A DNA stretch of 64,000 bases from Leptoclinus maculatus (Eukaryota > Chordata > Actinopteri > Perciformes > Stichaeidae), in the NCBI GenBank assembly GCA_032191485.1, contig JAVDOI010000001.1, positions 29,869,948 to 29,933,947 on the forward strand. The letters are read 5' to 3'. Below the pieces are notes generated by a model that made no database searches, was not told where the DNA came from, and worked only from the letters and a program-made list of their open reading frames with translations. Below, in pieces: positions 35,168 through 48,644 of the stretch (positions are counted from its first letter, which is position 1; every line of letters begins with the position of its first letter). Made by a program: the position numbers and the translations under genes.

Positions 35168-35679
35168 CTCTAACTCTAACAACATGAGCAACGACAGGCC
35201 AAATCCCACCCTATTCACCCAGGACTCAATACAGTGATTACAGTGCATACCGCCTAGCTCTGTGTCTGTATGTGTGTGTGTGTGTGTTTCACTTCCACAT
35301 GCCAGACAAGAATCACAACCCCCCCCCCCCCCTCCTCCTCCTTCATCGAACAGCTTTATAATATTCTGTCAGCATTCATTTTCAAGTTTTCGGCCTCACA
35401 ACAAAAAAAATGACTTCCCTTCCTCCCTTCTTCCTCGTACTTCAAAGAACTGTCATGAAAATAGCGATGGGGGTGGGGAGGGCTTTGGAAGTGAGCGGTT
35501 AAAGGACGGGTGGGGTTGGTTGGGGCGCGGTGAGCTGGCAGGTAACTCAAGAGCTACATTTAAATGTTGTGGCATTTTCTGTGTACAAGTGAGAGAGATA
35601 GAGGAACTATCTAACAATGATTATGAGCTAGATTGAGATTAATGACGCTTTTTAGAGGTGTATGCTTCACACACTGCCC

Positions 35680-35681
<2 letters not shown>

Positions 35682-35740
<59 letters not shown>
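35682..35740. repeat. (TG)n microsatellite abutting a smyd3 splice donor
   Basis: About 29 TG units. Read on the smyd3 (-) strand it is (CA)n starting four bases after the exon-intron boundary of exon 35744-35811. Confidence 0.95.
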
Positions 35741-35743
<3 letters not shown>

Positions 35744-35811
35744 CTAGGATACAGCCCAACTCCTATCTCCTGCAGCTCTCCGTCACTGATGGTGAAACAA
35801 TTACATGTCAC
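35744..35811 (-). CDS. smyd3: smyd3 exon, SET-domain core
   Basis: This 68-bp exon has acceptor TCCTTTAG and donor CCTAG|GTAACA. It starts in phase 0 and encodes VTCNCFTISDGELQEIGVG then LYP and the first two bases of a Ser codon. It corresponds to the SMYD3 segment containing the active-site Phe (CNSFTI... in human). A (CA)n array begins at intron position +5, directly after GTAA, and +5 is C rather than the favoured G. Confidence 0.88.
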
Positions 35812-37975
35812 CTAAAGGAGAGGAAGAGGATAAAAAAAGTGGAGACGAGAGAGACGATTTGTTAAATTGCTTCAGGGAACCAACAACACCTTTCATCATA
35901 TGCTCTGAACATTTTTTCATATCTTTGGCACCTGCAAAACCCCACCGGCACTGCAACTGAAACATGACATACAGGGTTTTTGCTTTGAGATGCAAAGGAT
36001 TTGAATGTGTTAAATTACCACCTGGTTATGTTGGAGCCAGGGGAATTATTTCTTTGAAAGGATAATAAAAGATTTTTTTAAATAAAATACATATCTGAAA
36101 TATTTTTCATCAACCGAGTCAACAGAATGTTGCATCGTGTCAGGTGGTTTTAAATGTGGAATATTTTTGTGTCCTTCAGGGCCTGTGAAAATGAGAAAGT
36201 GAAAACATTTGAGAGTAAATGTTTAAAGACGGTATTCCCTGAAAACTACACTGAAGAGAGATAAAAGAACAAAAAACAACTATCAGTTCCTATGGAATAG
36301 AGCTGATATGACAGTCATATACCCCCATCAACTTGATCAATGTTTGAGAGACAGGAGGAAAGAACAGAGCAGTATATCAGATTAAAAAAACTGATGGAAC
36401 ACTGTAGACTGTAAAGCTAGTGACTGTTTAGATAAACTATTATATATATATACTGTTAGCGTAATTTAAAGACTTTTAAGAGGCCTTCTACAAACTGCAA
36501 CACTGTATGTATGTATTATGTATGTATGTATGTATGTATGAGTGAATGAATTAATGAATGTAGTTGAATGTGATTACATCTTATACACAGGTATCACGTC
36601 TTCCCGCTTACACTTCTTTTTAGCTGTAGAATGATGATGATGATGATATATTGGAAAATAATGGTACACCAAATGGTACAAATGGTGCCAAAATGATCAC
36701 AACGTGCCCAATCAAACAAAAAGTACAGCGAGACTCCTCAATGTCATATTGCCACGACTCAAAGTTAGACTCAATTTAACTTTATCATAAATCTAAATAC
36801 TGATAATGATTTAACACTTATGTGTATGAACCTCCCACAATGCACCTGGGTGGTCTTCAGGATTTAAAGGACACATTTCAGGAACAAACTAATGAAAGAG
36901 TCCCAGCTTTCAGGAGACAAAGGAGGGATTTCAAATGAGGGAGAGAGATGGTTTGTTTCTTTTAACTAACAGAGTTGGCGCAGAGAAGGTTTGAATAACA
37001 AAATGCTGGAAGAAGTTGTTTCAAAGTTAGAGACTAAGAGTGATGATGAAAGGGAAAAGCAATCAACACTAAAACATCAAATAAGTGAAAGATAATAGAA
37101 AAGAAAAGAATAGAAAAAAGGTCTTTGATGTGTCAATTACTGAGCTAGTGCTGGTAAACATGTGTGTTTGAGTGTGCTGGTGGTCGTGGTGTGCATGTCT
37201 GCATGGGGTCGAAGAGAGTAGATGAATAATTGAAGTAACATTAGTATTCAGAATAAAGATAAAGAGGCAGACAGAGGTACGCAGAGAGGGAGCGTGAGAT
37301 TTAAAGTGAGCCACAGACAGATGTTCTCCATCCTGCTGAAATCACACGGATCAGAACTCAGCAAGATAGATTTAAATATGCAGTTTTATTAAACAACACA
37401 AGAGTCGGGTCTCATGGGAAATGAGGCTTTTTACTCAACCTATTAATTATAAAGCCGACAGGAGAAAACATGATTTCATAGAAAAACACTGAAACACACA
37501 CAAATCGTTCTTTCTTCATATCCCACACACTTCCTAGTTATTCAGTTGTTCTCACAATCATCCATCATCTGTACCATAAAGCATGTGCGTGTTAACTAAT
37601 GAGGACAAACATTTTTTACGTTGGTCCAGTATTTGGGGAGAATGCAGACGGCAGTCGCTAAACCGGCTGCAATGTAATCGCTCGGGGCAACTCCTCACCG
37701 GCGATGTAAGTCCGCTAAAAGTGATACGTTTATTTTTTTGTCATTTATTAATTTATTTTGCCCACGTCATACACCTATCTCCTGCCAAGTAGTCCCCCAC
37801 AGTTTTCACCTCATTAGGAAAAGGCAGCATTGGTTAGTGACAGCAGGGACGAAGGGACGGCCGTGCAGAGAGAACACAAAGGATGGTTTTGAGAAGAGGC
37901 AGGGGGTGATGAAGTGTAGAGGAAATTTAAACAAACAGTGGTAGGGCACTCAGCTGGGCATAGATCTCCCTCTGT

Positions 37976-38011
<36 letters not shown>

Positions 38012-40493
38012 CTCTCTCTCTCTCTCGGGATAAGAATCATCTGTGCAGAACATCCACATCTGAATCTCATTCCTGTGTGCTTCTATTTGTCTCGTACAGC
38101 TTCCTCTCCTCCTTCACTGACTCCTAACTTCTCTTCCTGTTTTCTTTCTCTGCCTCTTCCTGTCTGCACGAAAGTAAAATCTAATAAAAACGTGATCTAT
38201 TGCAGCTGGTGTCCCCACATTGAAAAATGTACCTAGAAATTGTCAACAGACACATTAAACTGGTCTTTAATCTCATCAACCACGGCTTTACTGTTTGTTG
38301 ACAACTGATGTCACATTAAGCTAAACTGTGACAAACATGGGGTCAATCCGACTCCATTCACTAGAGAGCTTTTTCGAGATGACTGGAAATGGTGGACCAT
38401 GTGATCCATAGCTGAACTTCAGATGCTCCATTACAGAGAAGCATTGCTGCTGTACAATTCAGAAAACGTTGCACAAATGAGAGTCACATGTAGGTCTTGT
38501 TGCTTCTTCAAACCTGAAGCGTTGCTAATTTTAACCTCCACATTGCTTTTTACGGTGGCTTTAAACTAGAAATAAACTGATTAGTCGATCAATCGATCAA
38601 CAGAAAATGAATACATGCCACGTGCAATCCTTCGCAGTACTAGTATATATTTTTGGCAGATTATTTGTAAACATATTAATGGTTGCAGCTCTACTTTAGA
38701 TACATCTACAGAATGTGTGCTGAGGTTAAACTTTTCATCACTTATTTTTCCTATAGAATAAGCTCACTGGTTTGGAGGTGTTCTATGCATTTGAGAAACG
38801 TATTATAACAGTAATAGTAATAGTAATATAACACCATATCTGGGCGACACCGACCATGTCATCCATCAGTAACCATGGGGACGGCTGTTCTCTCCTTTGA
38901 TGAGAGATGTTGAGAGTCTCCCACAGTTGACCTGTTTATTTATAACCTCCCCATTAATAAAGAGAGCCCTCCACAGCAGCGAGTGTGGGTTCAGATGAGG
39001 TGGTGAAGTGCCCGTAAGGAGGGACCAGTTTGAGAGAAAGCCAGAGAGTTACAGTGTCTGGAGGGCTACTTTCTATCCATCTTCAGTGAATGAGCTCCAG
39101 CAAATAAAGCAGATATTCTTAACAGCAGGCTCTTAACGGGGATTACAGGCCTGATATGATTCAGCTACTGCCATTCCCACTGTGGAGAATTAAACAATTA
39201 CTGCATCTGTACAAAAGACATCAAAGCGTGCATTTTGTCCCGAAGGCTTTTCTTCAAGATGGTGCAGAAAATGTCCCCACAGCCATTCATTTGTTTGCTC
39301 ATTTATTTTTCTGCCTGTCTCACACAATATTTCTGCTGATTAGATTTGGATGAAATGTGTAGAAACGATGAATGCGAGATAGAGGAACAGAGGCAAAGAC
39401 AGGCGAATGAGTGAAGGGTGTGAAGAACAGCCTGTGATGTGGAAAATAAAAAGATCAAAAACACTCACACAAAATGTCATCTTCTGGGGGGGGAATAAAA
39501 AACGAAAAAATGTCACTTTTTCACACTCATGATATATTTTGGACGTCATACTGTCAAACAAATAGATGTAAAATACAGACATACACAAGTACTACACTGA
39601 ATTCAATACTACCAAAGAGATACATATTTAACTTGTAGTTTTTAGTTAAATGGATAACTACAGGACTCTGTAATGAATCTGTAAATTCCATAACTTCAAC
39701 ATCAAACCCCCAAAAGCAAATCTCAAAACATTAAAACTGAGTCGGACATATCCCCCCCTGTTGTGTTCTGTGTCGTTTAACCTTGATGCTACAAGCACGC
39801 ACAAAGGTGCTTATGCTCAATGTCCTGTTTGTTGCATTATTCTCATAAACGGCAGAGGACAGACAAACAAGATGTACAGTGAAGGAGCAAGAAGTCAACG
39901 AGTGTTACCGGCAAAACGTCAAAAACAGGATGTCGTGGACGAATCGTAATTAAGTGTAAACTTGTTGTTTTTGCTCACTGATGATGTCAAAGTTCATATA
40001 TTATATTGATCTCCTCCCCACACCTTATCTTCTGTGATCTCATTGCACTAATGGGGATATTTATTTTTTAAGTTCACTTCCCCGGGAAGCGGCACATTCG
40101 CCAAAGCGCCCAAGTGGTCGTGGTGCTTAATCATGCACCTCTGCATTTTTGTAACTATGCGTTAACAGCGCGCATGAATAGAGCTTTTCAGATATGACTG
40201 CCACAAATAGTTACACTCCTGGTGTTTTAGCTTCCTCACAGTACATTTAGTTTGTTTACCCTGTGGTGTTTCGGGGAATAATGCTATAAACGCTCTTGTA
40301 TGCGCTCGGAGCTCGCACGCCGTCTGTGAAGTCGCGAGTATAAACAAAGCCGACGTGATGATGTCATTCATGGCCCGTGCAGCTTGCACCGGCTTCACCA
40401 CGGCGAGTATAAACCTAAAAGTATACAGTATGTACATTGTCACCTTTGTGCCAAGAACACAGTAGGCAGAACAACGGCAGAGAGAAAGAGAAA

Positions 40494-40707
40494 ATGACAT
40501 TTGTTTGACCGTGAGCTACAGGTCCTGACTGACGAGGTGCAAACGCATTCATCAAAACTTCAGTCAGGGAATGTAAATGTGACTGAGAGAAACGAGATTT
40601 GGGATTTCATATCCCAATCGGTCAGTGTCATGCGCTTCAGTTACAGTACCACCAACTCTAACAACAGTAATAATTTCACTGTAACTGCGTGTGGCTATAA
40701 GCGCTGA
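40494..40707 (+). pseudogene. Decayed Myb/SANT-like ORF of Harbinger-associated type
   Basis: ATG at 40494 starts MTFV and hits a stop. One frame over, from about 40501, the sequence reads FDRELQVLTDEVQTHSSKLQ then SGNVNVTERNEIWDFISQSV. This resembles the N-terminal Myb/SANT-like DNA-binding protein that accompanies Harbinger transposases in fish (MTFV...REL..L..EV....SKL......T...W..I...VN). A roughly 2-base loss after MTFV breaks the frame and the similarity ends about 15 residues later. The CpG-rich segment upstream (40080-40480) may be its old promoter. No transposase partner was seen. Confidence 0.4.
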
Positions 40708-43468
40708 TCTTTGTGGATGGACTGTTTTTGCAATGAGGTTCATTTGCATAGAAAAGATCAAATTTTGCACCAAATGTACACATATAACCTATTTTAAATA
40801 TGGGCACATAGAACTACAGAGACGCTTGGCAGTGCAGTCAGGGTGCATTTCACCCTTCGTGGGTGCTATGAGAACTACATGGTTTCTTTTTGTCTTGTTT
40901 GTGCAGGTTTAGCGGCCATAAAAGCTTCGCAATCCTGTTGTGAATTCACCCCTGAGACGGGTAAACTAACCTTCTAAGTATTCAGCGACGGAGGGGCAGA
41001 TCAAAATGATTTCAGAGACATTTTGGAAACATATACGGGTGGCACGTCTCTAAGTGGATGGATGGGGGTTTGGGACGGTGGGGAGCTGGAGGTCCTGTCA
41101 TCTCATATCGGAGGAATTGGTTTGCTTTGTCCCGTCATGTCAGTTCAAAAAACTTGTGACTGGATGGTTTATGTCTTTAATGTTGCTGGAATTGGTTCAA
41201 TTACTGCCAATCTGGAAAACACTACAAAGGCCATCAGACACAATCAAAGGCTGCATCTGTCTGTGGCGTGTGTGCACTATTAATGCTTTGATAAAGTATT
41301 CATGACCGAACCAAGGTTCTTTCATCTCTCTATAGACAAGCAGACAAACAGACAGAATTAGAGGAAATATAAGGGAAAAAACAAGACTAAACGTACACAC
41401 ACACACACACACACCTTTCTTTCTAGCTTTCAATCACTATTACTATTACAAAATGTGCACATGATCACATTTCAGCCAAAAGGGAATGTTGGACATACAT
41501 TCATCAACTAGCATTTTATTTGGAGTCATGTTTTCTGGACAGTGTTGCTCCATATTTCCGGATAGGCAATTTTTTTGCCAAAATGCAAAAAAATTAAATC
41601 GGTTATTGCATGTTTAAAGGGTATTTTAACTGATTTGTACAAAGATCTCTATATTTTTCCTTCATTTTTACCACCATGTTTCCTCAAAATCTATGCGTAT
41701 AGTATGTATAAGGGCAAGCGCAATAAAGAGGACTAAAAGATGTATTATACATGAGTCAGCACTGTCTTAAACACACTCTCTGTAATTAAGATGCACACAC
41801 ACACAACACTTCATAAAGATGAAATGTATCTGTAATGTGACTTTAAACTACCATGCATGTGGTAAACAGGGAGCCATGACCTGCTGGTGCTGTTCTCTTC
41901 TCCATTAACAGAGTGGAGCCTAAATAAAAGGCTGCCTCACTTCAGTGCTGCAAACTGGTTCGCCTGTCGGTGACAGAGGTTATGTCCTTAATGAGGTGCC
42001 TCCTCAGGAGCAGTCAGCTACCTGTCCTGTGTGCACCTGCTGCCACAGAGTGCACCATGCGTTTGCTGAAAGGCCGTTGGATGTGTGACACTGCAGGCAA
42101 CAGCGGCAGTAAAAATCCACAACATTATTTCATAGCCGAAAGGTCTGAGCTTGAGCCACAGAACCATCTGAAGGACATACTCAAACTTAAATCAGTGTCC
42201 AACTGCACTTCTGACTGGACCGCTGACAGTGCAGTTTACCTTATCATCATCCCAGAGCTCCGCTGTACAACTGTAGCTACTAGCTACATGCACCCATTCA
42301 AGGCATTGCCTTTGCCTAGTTGCTGTCACTGTGGGGCGGGTACCTTTGTTGCATTTCATTGCTCATCTCTCTCTCTTTCTCCCCTCATTTGCTGTCGCCT
42401 CTCAACTGTTAACTCACTAATAAAGACACAAAATTCCGCAAAAAAATAATTTAAAAGTTAACAAAACTAAATTTTTTAGTTTCTTCTGCGTGGACACACT
42501 CTTTTCATATTCCTGCTTTCAGGCTCATTTCAACCTTGTCCAACCTTCCCACCCCGAGACTTGGATATACATGTATGAAGTTATTGCTCTTCAAATTAAA
42601 TGACCTGAACATTAAGCAAATGTCACATGAAAATGACATTCCAAAACCCATGAATGACAATCTAAGAACTGAAAAAAGGAGCAGAAAAGAGCAGAGGGAA
42701 GGGACTCATTGCTATACGGAAGTGTTTCTTATGGTCTATTTGATAAAAAGAACAACACGAGATACCCTTCTGTTTTTTTATTTTGTATTTACTCCCTCCC
42801 TTCTTTTTCATTGCTCACCACAGACCCCAAGAGTCCGTCTCTGTTTAAACAAGCGTAAAACAGCCAAACCGTCTCAGGAGGGGTTAAGAGAGAGAGTGTG
42901 AGAGATAGACATGATCAGGGGAGGGAAAGGGAAGGAAAAGGTGGGAGGGGTAAGGAAGGGATAAGATGGGAAGACACGGCAAAGGACAAAACAATGAGTG
43001 AGGAAAGGCTTGATACAGGAGAGAGAGGGAAGGAGGGAGGAGGAGCAGAAATGTGTTTAAACTCGTTAGTAAACTTGTTCGTGAAGTTGCTGAGCGTTAA
43101 CGAGAGCAGGCGGGCTGAATTAGAGAGGTGCATCCTGGGAAAACATCGAGCAGAATATTGAGTGGAAGGCTACAGCTACAAGCAACCGCTTTGAAAAGTG
43201 CTGCCCCGAAGTGTGTGAGTGAGTGAGTGAGTGAGTGAAATCACAAGCTAATATGTGGTGCATGCACACAGACACACACACACACACACACCATTAGCCC
43301 TGGGGTGTGTGTGTGTGTATGTAATCGAACACAAGATTGCCTCTTACTCTCTAATGACTCATTTCCATGCTGATAACCAATCATCTCAGAGAAATATGAA
43401 AAGAAAGTCCACATGTGTTTTTGTCAAGTTGGCACATTTTCAGCTCATGAGCTGCTACACCCATTTGT

Positions 43469-43516
<48 letters not shown>

Positions 43517-43595
43517 TACTTCTCCCACACAAACTGTACACCACAAGCAAGAATATATGGAGGCAGATTTATGGAACATACTGTATATCGTTTAC

Positions 43596-43742
<147 letters not shown>

Positions 43743-45903
43743 GATGTTTAGTTCTGGTTTAGCTACACTGTATATTAACAGCTGGTGGAGACACTATGTG
43801 TGTGTGTGTGTGTGTAGGTGTGTGTGTCTGTATGTTTTAAATGTGTTTAAATCATGTCTGTCATGACATTCCCACAGTAAATTGCCTGGTCCAGTAAAGG
43901 TTGTATTTTGAATATCATGTGAAGCAGGTCTTTGATCAGTGAGTGGTAAAGGTTACACCCAACATTGATTTTCAACACAACATGCACGCTTCACATGCAG
44001 AGATAGTGGTGTTTATACAGTACGTCGTAGCGGAGTATGGCCTACAGCTGCAGCACATTCAGTATCACTGCTGCTTACGTTCTCATCTCTTACTTACTCG
44101 GTTTCGCTCACTACTGAGTTTTTGCATATCAACAAGAAAAGAAATAAAGAAATAAATACAGTTCGATAAAAGACTTAAGCAAGAAATGGGAAAATACAAA
44201 AAAAAGAAGAGCAAAGTTGAGCCGAGTGTGGTTAAACCTGAAGAATAAGGGTGGGTAAAGATAAAAAGGTTAAAGCAGGTTATTGTTTTCAGAGCAGTAT
44301 TCTTTATATGAAATCGTTTTTACTGCTTGACTGCTCTGCCGTAGTCTGATTCAAAGGGTGTTTCCCAGGAGAAAAGATTTTCCTCCTTCCACTCTGAAGG
44401 CAGCAGCTCTGAATGTTTTCTTTTTCTTTGTGCATTTTCAGCATCCATAACTTTCATCTCACAACTAAAACATCCTTTTCATGCTTAACCCTGGGTGACA
44501 CAAAGGCAATCACAAGATACTGCGCATAAATAAATGTCACCCATCAGTCTCAGCATTTGAATGTTGTGCTGGATTTGACTGTGGCTGATTTATGAAATAC
44601 AAACACGAGTCTTAACTTAATCATTCATGCACTGTAGAATGTACACTCCTCTCCTTATGGTTTTAAATTGTGCTTGCCTGAAGCTCCTGCATATTAACTA
44701 TATTTTGAGTTAATTGTCTATTTTCTCAATTATGACATTTGTCCCATATGTGCAAAAACAACCCACAGCACTTTACTTGTGTGCGTCTTTGAACTATGGC
44801 CTCCTCTTGTTTTGGTTTTAGTCGATTACTCCTTTTTTAAGGCTTTTTCATGCTTAAAGACTTGTTACCAACAAAGATTTAAAGTGGTGTTTTTGCATGA
44901 TTCTTTATAGAGAAACTCAATTTTACAGATGTTGATTAAATCAACTAATCGATTAACCGACAAAAACGTATGTGCGTTAGTCGACTACGGATTCCTTTGG
45001 TCGAGGACAGCCCTATTTTGAACACACATAATGCAAAAAGTGGGATGAGAGTCCAAAGATCTCTAAAGAACACGCATGTCTCTGTTTGATAAATACGACT
45101 GTGTGTGTAGGTAAGTATGTTTGCGCTAAAAAGAAAATCTGTATTATATCATATTTCTAAAAGCTATTATTTTAATGGAAACACTAAACATAATATCTGG
45201 CAGCAAATATTGAAAATCACCATTTTTGTTAAAAATCAGAGCAGGAACAGGAAAAACAATCCCTGTATATTTATGTTGTTTTTGGAAAAATAAGGAGAAG
45301 AGATCGAGCAATATTCTGCACTACACTACATCTAAAAGTGCTTTATGTTTCTTTATCTCTCCCCTCTGTTGAAGCTGGTACATGGAGAGCTACCAGTGCT
45401 GTTAGGATGTTTGATTGACATGTGTGGCCCCGGGAGACTCTGACACTCATGACGGAGGTGTCAGCAGTGCTCTGGGATTCAGCCGTATGTTCTACAGAGC
45501 AAGCCCCAAGGCATACAAATAGTGAGTTTGGACACGTTTTTGGGGGCAAACACTCACTCCGGTACTGTGACGGTTGCCAAGTAACTGATGATCCCCACTC
45601 ATACATTTTCACCGCTTATCATTTAAGGTCACGGGGCACTTAAACACCAGCTGATCTCATCCCAATTCATTTTAAACTTCTGGCATTTCACCGTGACATG
45701 GTACACTGACACACCTGCCCATGACTTGTTACAACTTTACATTCTTTACTTTCTGCACACCATCACTGTGTTTGTGTTGAAAGGTCGTTTGTCGAGGCCT
45801 GCTGTTTAATCGTCTCAGCACAGTCGGGTGCCACGGGGCTCATGCTTGTTTTTAACGTGAGAAAATAACAACATGCATCACGTTAATGTTCAGAGCAGAC
45901 CTT

Positions 45904-45938
45904 ATTTGCATCGTCACAGAGAGCATTGCCATGGCAAC
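45904..45938. promoter_or_regulatory. Octamer motif next to a 12-bp palindrome
   Basis: A perfect octamer ATTTGCAT (45904-45911) lies 14 bases before the palindrome TTGCCATGGCAA (45926-45937), which fits an RFX-like X-box. Both sit in unique sequence. The regulatory role is inferred from motifs only. Confidence 0.35.
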
Positions 45939-47010
45939 TCAGTATTCTGGCCTGTGTTTATGATGTGTTACCACACAGATTAATGTATGTATCAATATTA
46001 ATGATTTATAATCTGTTTTGCAATATCTGGGATACCAGATACAACATACATTTTACTATTATTGCAATGAATGCATCTTTCTTCCTTCTTTTCTTCTTTC
46101 CTTACTTCTTAAAGATATAATATACAGGACAGTCTTCTCTCTAGATACCCCTGTATCATTACAGGCACACACCCAGATGAATGTTTTTACACACACATAA
46201 TCCTCTTCCATCAATGGGTTTTATTCTCTCACACACACATACACGCACACACATAATCCCTGAGGTTGTAAAACTACAATTATCTCCCACTCCAGGAAGA
46301 CCGTCAGGTTATAGGTCAAATGCTTCATCCAATTCTCTGTGTGCATATACACTGTGTGTGTGTGTGTGTGTGTGTGTGTTCAGGCATGTCTAAATGCTTA
46401 CACATTACAACCATACCCATAAAAGCTTGTGCATTTATATGCTACATGTGTGCTCCTGAATGTTTTGAGCGGACCATGTTGTAATGATAATGGTGTTTTT
46501 ATGGCACAGATACTGTTTAATCAATACTCATACTCCTAATAATGACACCATACCCATTACAGCTGTGTTTAAGAGAGAGAGAGAGACTTCCAGTTTTCTG
46601 AGCGTAGGCATGGACAACTAGAACCAAAAAACATCAACAAACAGCCCGTCTCCTTAGTTTTATTTCTTCTCTGTAGACACTGTTTTTGGTTTCACATATG
46701 AATGAATAAATAAAAGAAAATGGGCTTTCATGCTTTACCTGTGCTTACCAACTCTTTTGATACAGTAAGTCTTTTCAATCTTTGCATTTCATCTGAAAAT
46801 ATCTTTAATCTAGAATAACATTTTTGTTCACACTATGCTAAATAAATATGCCATCAACACAGAAATATATTCTGTTTCAACCAAAAGTAAAAAGACTTGC
46901 ACACTGCAGTTGAAAACCTATCATAATTAGTTCACCATTATTTACTTTTACTGCAGAGGCCAAAGCAAAGAGGTAATTAGATACATCATGCAAACAACAT
47001 GTAAATGCAG

Positions 47011-47331
47011 TTTAATGGAACAATGTGTAACGTTGTAACGGTTGTTGCTTTAGAAACATTTAGTTATGTCTAAATTATAAATAACTTCTAATTCTGTTCT
47101 GAATATATTTGTTTTTAAAATTCTATATACGTTTTTTAAAAACGATTTAGTCATGTAGAAAAGCAGAGTATTGATAAGAGTAGCTCCTAGTTGTACTCAA
47201 TCCATACCTGAAGGCCACCGTAGTTCTCCAACAAGCTTGGGAAGGGAGGGGTGAGCTGAGGGGCATTTAGTTGGTTGCAACTTGCCACAAACCGCTAGAT
47301 GCCACTAAAACTTACACACTGTTCCTTTAAA
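47011..47331. mobile_element. ~320-bp MITE with TTTAAAGGAACA ends
   Basis: The left end TTTAATGGAACAATGTGTAA and the complement of the right end (TTTAAAGGAACAGTGTGTAA) are inverted repeats with two differences in 20 bases. The inner sequence includes GCTAGATGCCACTAAAAC, familiar from dispersed fish repeats. There is no coding capacity. The target duplication is not obvious. Confidence 0.65.
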
Positions 47332-48580
47332 TTGTACATTTACTGGTTGGTGAGACAGGTTACTTAAATGCAACCATCAGAAGTTGGACACAGAAGCTAC
47401 TTACATTTGAGTTTTCAACCATCAATCAATAACTAAAATGAGTTTAAGATACAAGTTCAGCATTTGCTTGGATTACTGTAACCGGAGTTACAGCATTACC
47501 TTGACCTTTGTCCTGATTCCTGTGAGCCAGGACTGTGTATACTATGACTTTTCAATAACAACACAGGTAATGCTACCCTGTCATCTACAGCTCATTGTGT
47601 GTATATACTTAAATGCTTCCTACACTCACACATCCATCTATGTGTCCTTCACAGAACAGAGACTCCTAATGTAGCTAGTGTCATTAGCATAAAGACATGC
47701 AATCAGGGAATTAGCATAATAGGGAATAGTGTGGATATGAGAAGGTCCTAAAGAAAGGACAAAAAAAATCTCAAAAGTATAATTTAACCACGAATACTCA
47801 ACTTTTGTACAATACAGTTTTGCTTCAGCTAGGTAATTATTTAAATATAAACTGTGACTTACATTTTATAAAAAAAAGAATAATTTATTATTCAGTTATT
47901 TATCACTATTTCAGCTCGAGTTGAACAGCTGGCTAGTTAGCTTATTTTTTTTTTTTTTAAATCAATATTATTAACAACCTTTATTAGACAAAATCCATTT
48001 AGAACGAGGTCTCATTTTCAAAAGTTTTAGTCAAATAAAAACAAAGATAGCAGAGTAGCGAGAACCATCGCCTGCAAATAAAGTGATTAGTTTTCATTGA
48101 ACCCTGTTACTGTATGTCTTCATATTAACTTCCACTGTTACTGTACAGCTGTTAGAATAGTGGCCTATCTTCTATTTGCAATTAATATGCATTCAATCCA
48201 GTTCTATTATTTAAATTAAAATGATAATCTACTCTGGCTGTGGTCATCACAGTGAACAGTGTCGGTCAGTGTGATGAGAGGGCATGTTGCTGTACTTTAT
48301 CTCCTTGGAGCAGAGGCTGCATTCAGCATACCCTGCCTCATCAATGTAATGTACAAAACTCTACGGATCTATACGATTCACGTGGATGACATATTTTTGA
48401 TTCAAAACGGCGAATTTCGCCGAAAGGTGACGAGTTTGCACCTCTGTGTGCACCAGAGTACGTATTTCTGCATGTGCGTGACATGTATAGAGGTATAATG
48501 CAATCTGCTTTTGATTTAAAACCCAATGTTGGTTTCTTATAGTGATACGATAGTGCCTTGGGCTGTATATGTATGTATAC

Positions 48581-48644
<64 letters not shown>

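Larger units (their letters stand above)
30933..35743 (-). other. smyd3 intron, 4.8 kb
   Basis: It includes two copies of a fish repeat containing ACTTTTACTTGAGTAATATT / GAATGCAGGACTTTTACT (about 32105-32240 and 33975-34080), and a G-run (31822-31832). Unique AT-rich sequence spans 33110-33270, and a perfect RFX-type X-box lies at 34919-34931. (TG)n lies at 35112-35165, with a C-run and CTC repeats at 35321-35342. (TG)n at 35682-35740 abuts the exon donor. No coding exon was seen. Confidence 0.55.
19180..35811 (-). other. smyd3: smyd3 locus, C-terminal seven coding exons
   Basis: Seven - strand exons at 35744-35811, 30830-30932, 30144-30254, 27047-27134, 26649-26823, 19655-19763 and 19180-19296 join with consistent phases into about 256 residues ending at TGA 19180-19182. 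They align along their length with the second half of SMYD3 as I remember it (human protein 428 residues). SMYD3 is a SET/MYND lysine methyltransferase acting in nucleus and cytoplasm on histone and kinase substrates (known). The MYND and N-terminal SET exons were not found and are presumed to lie beyond 64 kb. The gene faces kif26b, as in human. Confidence 0.88.

Noticed and set aside
41970..42449. 159-codon + strand frame
   Set aside because: No recognisable domain and no splice-site support; composition like nearby non-coding DNA. Not refuted, but not supported.
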